A stretch of DNA of 12,262 bases from the NCBI GenBank assembly GCA_028709135.1, contig JAQVXN010000028.1:1-12262 (forward strand). The letters run 5' to 3'. Position numbers and translations under genes: made by a program. The DNA comes from Bacteroidaceae bacterium (lineage in GTDB: Bacteria; Bacteroidota; Bacteroidia; Bacteroidales; Bacteroidaceae). The notes beneath the pieces are model-generated. The model was not told where the DNA came from. It saw only the letters and a list, made by a program, of their open reading frames with translations, and ran no database searches. Shown here piece after piece: positions 7,608-12,262 of this stretch (its first letter is position 1; each line of letters starts with the position of its first letter).

Positions 7608-8345
7608 TTAGCGTTTTTCGCTAGAAATGGGACGGAAAAAGCGTTCGTGTCGATAACCTTTGAAAAAGGACTGTGTCGGGTCTTTAGAAAAAGTTGTGCA
7701 AAGCAGACGTCCGATAAGATGAGAGTAGGGTAGAAATCCAAAAACGCGTGAATCGTAAGCCTGAAGATTGTGAGGATTAAAAATCCACACGTAATCTTGC
7801 GAAAACTGTACTTTTTGGAGCTGTTTGCCATCAACAACAAGAAGACTGTCACAATTCCAACAAACGTTTCTGTGCTCGTGTAAATGGAGCATATTGGCTA
7901 ATAGCGTAATGTTCCATGGACGAACATCTACGGGATAATTGGAGCCTGGTACCACAAAAGGATATTTTGCGGTGCAGACGCTGTTTTGAAGTTTTTTGTT
8001 TGGATTCCAAGTCATCCAGATTGTATCTCCCGGAAGAGCAATGCAAGTGCCTACACAAATAGGGCGTGAAGAAATAGTTCCATTTGAGGATAACGGGTCA
8101 TTGAACGCTACCTGATCGCCACGTTGAGGTAAAATTTCTTTTACTTTATGATAACCGAAAAGACGTTCTCCCGGAAGTCGCAAGCCATAAGAAAGCCGGC
8201 TGACCATCACGCGATCACCTTGTAGAAGAACAGGCTCTTCTCCTGATACAGGAATGGTGACCTGAAAAATCAGTAAACTCCAGACAAGCCAGACTGAAAT
8301 AATGGCCAGCAGGAAAATGAAAATCATTTTAATCCATGGCCTCAT
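7608..8345 (-). CDS. Signal peptidase I-like protein (S26 family) lacking the catalytic Ser-Lys dyad
   Basis: A 245-residue membrane-anchored S26-family protein: one N-terminal membrane helix (about 6-28), then a periplasmic domain. It aligns with the neighbouring LepB over the key boxes. Around the nucleophile, LepB IPSSSLEKSLLTGD matches IPVSGEEPVLLQGD, so LepB S101 becomes G35. Around the base, LepB KRCVGLPGQ matches GTCIALPGD, so K249 becomes G99. Box E keeps only its end: GDNRDNSADSR becomes NPHNLQAYDSR, with D198, S199 and R200 retained. The following GFLPYSHLIG matches GFVPEDHIVG. S34 next to the nucleophile site does not restore a dyad because no lysine is in place. Hydrolysis as in classical signal peptidase is therefore unlikely. 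It has cysteine pairs C97/C101 and C162/C165. It is last in the dapB-lepB operon, starting 11 bp after the lepB stop. The frame is intact, so decay to a pseudogene is not indicated. A role as partner or chaperone of LepB is inference. Confidence 0.85.
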   Translation of the reverse strand: MRPWIKMIFIFLLAIISVWLVWSLLIFQVTIPVSGEEPVLLQGDRVMVSRLSYGLRLPGERLFGYHKVKEILPQRGDQVAFNDPLSSNGTISSRPICVGTCIALPGDTIWMTWNPNKKLQNSVCTAKYPFVVPGSNYPVDVRPWNITLLANMLHLHEHRNVCWNCDSLLVVDGKQLQKVQFSQDYVWIFNPHNLQAYDSRVFGFLPYSHLIGRLLCTTFSKDPTQSFFKGYRHERFFRPISSEKR

Positions 8346-8356
8346 GGGCAGGAAAA

Positions 8357-9805
8357 TTACTTGATGTTATCAACGAAGCGGAAGAGACGATTCCAACGGA
8401 TTTTACCATCAAACCAGCCATAATCCTTATTGAGAGAAAGCCAAATCATAATGGGTTTGCCGACAATGTGATCTTCAGGAACAAAACCCCAGAAGCGGGA
8501 ATCTGCAGAGTTGTCACGATTGTCACCCATCATCCAATAATAATCCATTTTGAAAGTATAACTGTTAGCAACTTTATCATTAATGAAAATCTTTCCATCG
8601 CGCACTTCAACTTTGTTGTGCTCATAGATTTGAATTGGACGGAGATAAAGTGGCAGGCTAGCCAAATTTAATTTCATGGTTTTGCCTTTTTTAGGAATCC
8701 AAATTGGGCCATAGTTATTACAATTCCACCCAGTTATTTTATAGTGTGGATAAAGCATAATGCCGTCTGTGGAAGGTGAGGGCGTGATGGAGACTACCAT
8801 GTCTGTTCTCTTCTTGAGGGCGTCGTAAGCGCGTTTAGTAAGAGGCATACGGCGAACATTGAAGTTGTTTTCACTGACTGTTTCAGAACGATCTTCCATG
8901 GAGATTCCGTATTCCTTGCAAAAATCTTCCGGAATATCGTATTTCAGGGTGACAATGTAACTATATTGGACGTTATCAGGCTGCTTGTTAAGTTTTCCAT
9001 TTATATAAACAAGGCCGTTTTTAATTCTCAACCATTGTCCGGGAAGGCCTACACAGCGTTTTACATAATTTTCACGCATATCAACGGGCCGAGCCAGGAG
9101 TTTGCCGAATTTATCCGGATTACTCAGAATATAATCACGACCTACATTATAAATTGTTTGAAAGGCTTGCATTTGAGCCTGTGGTGAGAGTCCCGAAAGA
9201 TTGCTTGGATAGAGTTGTTGCCCAATTTCATAACACATTGCGTAATAGTCCTGATCTTGAATTTTTGCGGCTACGGTGTCTCCGGCAGGATAGTTGAAAA
9301 CAACAATATCATTTTGTTTGATATGACCAAAACCTTTGATGCGGCGATAATCCCACTGTGGCCATGAAATAAACGATTTTGTGCCTAAAAGAGGGATTGT
9401 ATGTGATGTGAGCGGCATATGAAGCGGCGTATTGGGAGTACGCGGACCATAACTCATTTTACTAACAAAAAGGTAGTCACCCGTAAGGAGACTTTTCTCC
9501 AAAGAAGAGGAAGGAATGACATAGTTTTGGAAAAAATAAAGATTTACAAAATAAACTGCAACAAGAGCAAAAACAATGGCATCGACCCAACTCATAACTT
9601 GTCGAGTAGTCTTATTCTTACTGTTGCGCCACCATCCCCAAGGAATTTTTTTTGTAATGTAAGCGTCAAAGATAAAGGGAATGAAGATCACGGCCCACCA
9701 ACTTCCCAACCAGGCAAGAAAGAGGAGATATAAGATAGTCCAGAATGTAAATTTGATCCAATTTTTAGGCGTAGCCTTTTTGTGTTGGTTTTGCTGTTTT
9801 TCCAT
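8357..9805 (-). CDS. lepB: Signal peptidase I
   Basis: A 482-residue inner-membrane protease that removes signal peptides from exported proteins on the periplasmic side; long compared with 324 in E. coli. N-terminal hydrophobic segments at about 17-50 and a further helix at about 74-92 precede the catalytic domain. The nucleophile is S101 in IPSSSLEKSL, with leucine at the usual methionine. The general base is K249 in VKRCVGLPGQ. WNCNNYGPIWIPKKG at 360-374 and box E GDNRDNSADSRFWGF at 427-441 are intact. The dyad residues are 148 apart, against about 55 in E. coli, because of an insert around 120-240. A second extra segment lies about 275-355. Such inserts are usual in Bacteroidales LepB. It starts 15 bp after dapB and is followed 11 bp later by a dyad-less paralogue. 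The call is secure. Confidence 0.95.
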   Translation of the reverse strand: MEKQQNQHKKATPKNWIKFTFWTILYLLFLAWLGSWWAVIFIPFIFDAYITKKIPWGWWRNSKNKTTRQVMSWVDAIVFALVAVYFVNLYFFQNYVIPSSSLEKSLLTGDYLFVSKMSYGPRTPNTPLHMPLTSHTIPLLGTKSFISWPQWDYRRIKGFGHIKQNDIVVFNYPAGDTVAAKIQDQDYYAMCYEIGQQLYPSNLSGLSPQAQMQAFQTIYNVGRDYILSNPDKFGKLLARPVDMRENYVKRCVGLPGQWLRIKNGLVYINGKLNKQPDNVQYSYIVTLKYDIPEDFCKEYGISMEDRSETVSENNFNVRRMPLTKRAYDALKKRTDMVVSITPSPSTDGIMLYPHYKITGWNCNNYGPIWIPKKGKTMKLNLASLPLYLRPIQIYEHNKVEVRDGKIFINDKVANSYTFKMDYYWMMGDNRDNSADSRFWGFVPEDHIVGKPIMIWLSLNKDYGWFDGKIRWNRLFRFVDNIK

Positions 9806-9820
9806 AGGAATAATTTGAAT

Positions 9821-10573
9821 TTATTTAAATAAGTCGTCCATTGTTAGAAGTCCCTCATGGTTGGCTGTAAATTCAGCTGCAAGAACTGCACCAAGAGCAA
9901 AGCCACCTCGATTATGGGCATCGTGAGTAATGGAAATCTCATCAAAAGTGCTATTATATTTAACTGTATGAATTCCTGGAACTTCGTCACGGCGAATACT
10001 GTTAATGACGAGTTTGTCGGGTTCTGCGTCGTCGCTTCCATGAATGGTGCCGTCGGGAGCATGCAATTTCCCTTTTGTCCAATCAGTTTTGCGGTCCAAA
10101 TTAGCCAAAATGTTTTCAGCAAGTGTAATGGCAGTCCCGCTGGGCGCATCCAGCTTATGAATGTGGTGTGTTTCTTCTATTGTTACGTCGTAATCAGGAT
10201 ATTTGTTCATCATTTGAGCCAAAAAGGTGTTAAGCTTATTGAAAAGGAAAACGCCTAAACTGAAATTACTGCTCCAAAAAAGAGTTTGCCCTTCACGTTC
10301 ACAAAATCTTTTGATGTCTTGTGAATGTTCTTTTTGCCAGCCTGTAGAACCTGTAACAACTTTAACGTCTCTTTGAAAGGCTCTGCAGATATTGCTGTAA
10401 GCTGCTGTAGGATTTGTGAATTCAATCGCTACGTCAGCACTAGCAAATGCTTTACTTTCAAAGTCTTCTGAATTATCTATGTCTATGATACAAACAATTT
10501 GGTGACCTCTTTGAATAGCAACGTCTTCTATCATGTGTCCCATTTTGCCGTATCCGATTAGTGCTATCTTCAT
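9821..10573 (-). CDS. dapB: 4-hydroxy-tetrahydrodipicolinate reductase
   Basis: A 250-residue cytoplasmic enzyme of lysine and meso-diaminopimelate synthesis that reduces 4-hydroxy-tetrahydrodipicolinate with NAD(P)H. The Rossmann motif GYGKMG is at 7-12. EFTNP at 51-55 and GSTGW at 75-79 are conserved cofactor-domain elements. The active-site segment EETHHIHKLDAPSGTA (133-148) contains H136 and K140, matching H159 and K163 of E. coli, and DAPSGTA binds substrate. It is slightly short against E. coli (273) because the N-terminal domain is compact, as is common in Bacteroidetes. It is first in a minus-strand operon with lepB, 15 bp downstream, and the LepB-like gene. A full-consensus promoter lies at 10596-10626. 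No other dap gene is present, so linkage to lepB is positional rather than metabolic. Confidence 0.96.
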   Translation of the reverse strand: MKIALIGYGKMGHMIEDVAIQRGHQIVCIIDIDNSEDFESKAFASADVAIEFTNPTAAYSNICRAFQRDVKVVTGSTGWQKEHSQDIKRFCEREGQTLFWSSNFSLGVFLFNKLNTFLAQMMNKYPDYDVTIEETHHIHKLDAPSGTAITLAENILANLDRKTDWTKGKLHAPDGTIHGSDDAEPDKLVINSIRRDEVPGIHTVKYNSTFDEISITHDAHNRGGFALGAVLAAEFTANHEGLLTMDDLFK

Positions 10574-10595
10574 ATGAATGCTAATTTATTGACTG

Positions 10596-10626
10596 CAAAG
10601 ATACTGCAAGTTGAGAGAAAAGCAAA
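10596..10626 (-). promoter_or_regulatory. Promoter of the dapB-lepB-lepB-like operon
   Basis: On the minus strand, TTTG (10623-10626), exactly 19 bp, then TATCTTTG (10596-10603) followed by CA. This matches both halves of the Bacteroidetes consensus TTTG-N19-21-TAnnTTTG, about 25 bp before the dapB ATG. An A-rich tract just upstream (10641-10657, read on the minus strand) could act like an UP element. Confidence 0.75.
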
Positions 10627-10657
10627 TAAAGAAGCATCGCTTTTTATTTTTGTTTTT
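10601..10657. repeat. 57-bp imperfect direct repeat, copy 1
   Basis: This segment aligns without gaps to 10685-10741 at an offset of 84 bp, with 47 of 57 bases identical by hand count. It shares GAAGCAT and the run TTTTTATTTTTGTTTTT. Copy 1 carries the dapB -33 element and overlaps the edge of its -7 element. Confidence 0.8.
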
Positions 10658-10684
10658 CCGGAACGTTGCGTCTCTTGTTCAGAA

Positions 10685-10741
10685 ATACAGCAATTTGAAA
10701 GAAAAATAGAATAAGAAGCATAGTTTTTTATTTTTGTTTTT
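10685..10741. repeat. 57-bp imperfect direct repeat, copy 2
   Basis: Partner of 10601-10657. The positions equivalent to the dapB promoter read CAGAAATA instead of CAAAGATA and TAGA instead of CAAA on the plus strand, so the minus-strand promoter is lost in this copy. Both copies carry a plus-strand TATTTTTG (10645-10652, 10729-10736) that fits TAnnTTTG but lacks a spaced -33 element. Confidence 0.8.
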
Positions 10742-10770
10742 GCAGGGAGTCAGATTGTACAAAAAAGTGT

Positions 10771-10778
10771 TACTTTTG
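10771..10778 (+). promoter_or_regulatory. Probable -7 element for the DUF2851 gene
   Basis: TACTTTTG matches TAnnTTTG and lies 43 bp before the ATG at 10822. No TTTG is present at 19-21 bp upstream. Two other TAnnTTTG matches further upstream on this strand lie in T-runs and are weaker. Confidence 0.45.
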
Positions 10779-10821
10779 TAACAATTAAGCAGCATGAAAC
10801 TGCAAGGAATGGAATATAAAA

Positions 10822-12150
10822 ATGGAACGACTACTGCATTATGTTTGGCAACACAGACAATATCCGTTTGGGTCTCTTAAAACCATTGCAGGCGAATCAA
10901 TTGAAGTTATTGATCCCGGTTTGCACAATGAGAATGCAGGCCCAGACTTTTTTGATGCAAAAATTAAAGTAAGTGGAGTCTGTTGGGTAGGAAATGTTGA
11001 AATTCACAGTGTTAGTTCCGATTGGTATCACCATCATCATGACAGCGATCCAACTTATAATAACGTGATTCTACATGTTGTGGAAAAAGATGATGGACCT
11101 GTTGTAACAGCTTCTGGGCGTACAGTGCCACAGATTGTTATCCAGGTGCCTGAAACTATACGAGAACATTATGACGAACTGCTTCGAGCGGAGAAGTATC
11201 CCCCATGTTATTCTAATGTGATGAATTTGCCGTTATCGGTGGTTCGTGTTTGGTTGGATAAATTAGCAGACGAACGTTTGAAAATAAAAACGGCACGTAT
11301 AAATCAGTTGTCAAAAACGTTACGCGGGGATTGGGAGGATGTTTTATTCATAACCTTAGGCCGGAGTTTTGGTTTTGGCATTAATGGGGACGCTTTTGAA
11401 GAATGGGCATCTAAGATCCCCCTGATGGCAGCAGGAAAACACCGTGATGATTTGTTTCAGTTGGAAGCGCTTTTTCTAGGACAGGCTGGTTTGTTGGAAG
11501 ATGAAATGTTGCCATCTTCTCATCGGGAAGAGGCATTGCGCGAAGGTTATTTTCAGAAAATACAGCATGAGTATCGTTTTCTGGCTCATAAATTTACACT
11601 TCAACCAATGAATGGGTTACATTGGCGGTTTTTGCGTTTACGACCGCAAAACTTTCCACATATTCGGTTGGTGCAACTAGCAAATCTTTTTTTTTCGCGT
11701 CGTTTTAGTCTTTCGAGTGTGATAGAGGCCCGCACACTATCAGAAGTTCGTAGTTTGTTAGAAACAGAAGTTACGTCTTATTGGCAAACACATTATTCTT
11801 TTGGAGCAAAGAGTAGTGAATCTGTGAAAACTTTGCGGCAGAACTCTTTGGATTCACTGATTATCAATACGGTTGTTCCTATTTTATATGCTTATGGCAA
11901 TCATAGTTTGCATGAGGACTATTGCAAAAGGGCTCTTGACTTTTTGAACCAAATGAAATCAGAAGAGAATCATATTACACGTGTTTGGAAGGATTTAGGA
12001 CTTGCGGTCCATTCTGCGGCAGATAGTCAAGCACTTATTGAATTACGAAATCGTTACTGCGATCGGAAGGATTGTTTAAGATGCAGTTTCGGTTGGGAAT
12101 ATCTTAAACAAACAAAAATTTATTCAACTTTACAAGAACCAGAACAATGA
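10822..12150 (+). CDS. DUF2851 family protein
   Basis: A 442-residue protein of a family common in Bacteroidetes with no established function. No signal peptide or membrane segment is seen. The conserved N-terminal block spans about 27-90: DPGLHNENAGPDFFDAKI at 31-48, GNVEIH at 57-62, SDWYHHHHDSDPTYN at 66-80, and NVILHVV at 81-87. The rest is mostly helical. It ends with C413-x4-C418-x2-C421 before FGWEYL, a possible metal or cluster site. The acidic residues D42 and E60 followed by H62 loosely recall a nuclease-type D...ExK core with the lysine changed, but that is only a guess. It diverges from dapB across 248 bp. Its stop codon overlaps the start of a thioesterase gene (ATGA at 12147-12150), suggesting translational coupling. 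Confidence 0.85.
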   Translation: MERLLHYVWQHRQYPFGSLKTIAGESIEVIDPGLHNENAGPDFFDAKIKVSGVCWVGNVEIHSVSSDWYHHHHDSDPTYNNVILHVVEKDDGPVVTASGRTVPQIVIQVPETIREHYDELLRAEKYPPCYSNVMNLPLSVVRVWLDKLADERLKIKTARINQLSKTLRGDWEDVLFITLGRSFGFGINGDAFEEWASKIPLMAAGKHRDDLFQLEALFLGQAGLLEDEMLPSSHREEALREGYFQKIQHEYRFLAHKFTLQPMNGLHWRFLRLRPQNFPHIRLVQLANLFFSRRFSLSSVIEARTLSEVRSLLETEVTSYWQTHYSFGAKSSESVKTLRQNSLDSLIINTVVPILYAYGNHSLHEDYCKRALDFLNQMKSEENHITRVWKDLGLAVHSAADSQALIELRNRYCDRKDCLRCSFGWEYLKQTKIYSTLQEPEQ

Positions 12151-12262
12151 ATAAGAACTATATTTTTGAACTTGAAATGGCTGTTCGCGATTACGAATGC
12201 GATATAGAAGGAATTGTGAATAACGCCAATTATTTGCATTATATGGAACATACGCGCCATCA
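12147..12262 (+). CDS. Hotdog-fold acyl-CoA thioesterase (YbgC/4HBT family), 5' end only
   Basis: The first 38 codons are visible before the right edge. The segment RDYECDIEGIVNNANYL matches the 4-hydroxybenzoyl-CoA thioesterase signature, in which the aspartate before xxGxVNxxxY is catalytic; here that is D19, followed by E21-G22-I23-V24-N25. YbgC-type enzymes hydrolyse acyl-CoA thioesters in the cytoplasm. The start codon overlaps the DUF2851 stop (ATGA), which supports this start and coupled translation. Substrate and full length cannot be judged. Confidence 0.8.
   Translation, partial: MNKNYIFELEMAVRDYECDIEGIVNNANYLHYMEHTRH

Noticed and set aside
7608..8345. Pseudogene of lepB
   Set aside because: The frame is full length with an intact anchor and end of box E, and the gene is tightly packed in an operon. 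Loss of only the key catalytic positions is better explained by a retained non-catalytic role.
8336..8671. Plus-strand open frame of 111 codons, and a similar one at 9857-10258
   Set aside because: Both lie antisense within lepB and dapB, whose minus-strand products carry full family motifs. The plus-strand products resemble nothing.

Overview
The window looks like chromosomal DNA from a member of the Bacteroidales; the genus cannot be fixed from the sequence. It is AT-rich and uses few recognisable Shine-Dalgarno sites. Several genes are preceded by the Bacteroidetes sigma-70 -7 element TAnnTTTG. The gene content also fits: a giant double-domain 2-hydroxyacyl-CoA dehydratase activase, DUF2851, and the dapB-lepB-lepB-like run are typical of Bacteroidales. 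The gene content is mostly conserved rather than accessory, and I see no mobile element, phage gene, CRISPR array, rRNA or tRNA.

Layout. From 1 to 2465 (minus) is the N-terminal 821 residues of a fused tandem activase that runs off the left edge. From 2640 to 4310 (minus) are two secreted alpha/beta-hydrolase esterases, about 76% identical, with a terminator-like hairpin after them. From 4311 to 4829 is a 519-bp divergent gap with four 21-bp tandem repeats, each carrying a small dyad. From 4830 to 6788 (plus) are ychF and lgt, probably one operon. From 6957 to 7574 (plus) is a flavodoxin-fold protein with a compact four-cysteine motif. From 10573 down to 7608 (minus) is a tight operon dapB-lepB-lepB-like, driven by a full TTTG-N19-TATCTTTG promoter. 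From 10822 (plus) is a DUF2851 gene whose stop overlaps the start of a hotdog-fold thioesterase cut by the right edge.

How the genes relate. The envelope theme is clear: Lgt lipidates prolipoproteins and LepB cleaves ordinary signal peptides, such as those on the two esterases. DapB supplies the lysine/diaminopimelate pathway. The point most worth attention is the second LepB-like protein: it sits 11 bp after an apparently intact LepB and has lost both residues of the Ser-Lys catalytic dyad. This recalls the inactive SpsA beside active SpsB in Staphylococcus. Secondary points are the 21-bp repeat array, a decayed 57-bp duplication in the dapB promoter region, and the preserved cluster cysteines in both halves of the fused activase. 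I find no convincing wholly new multi-gene system.
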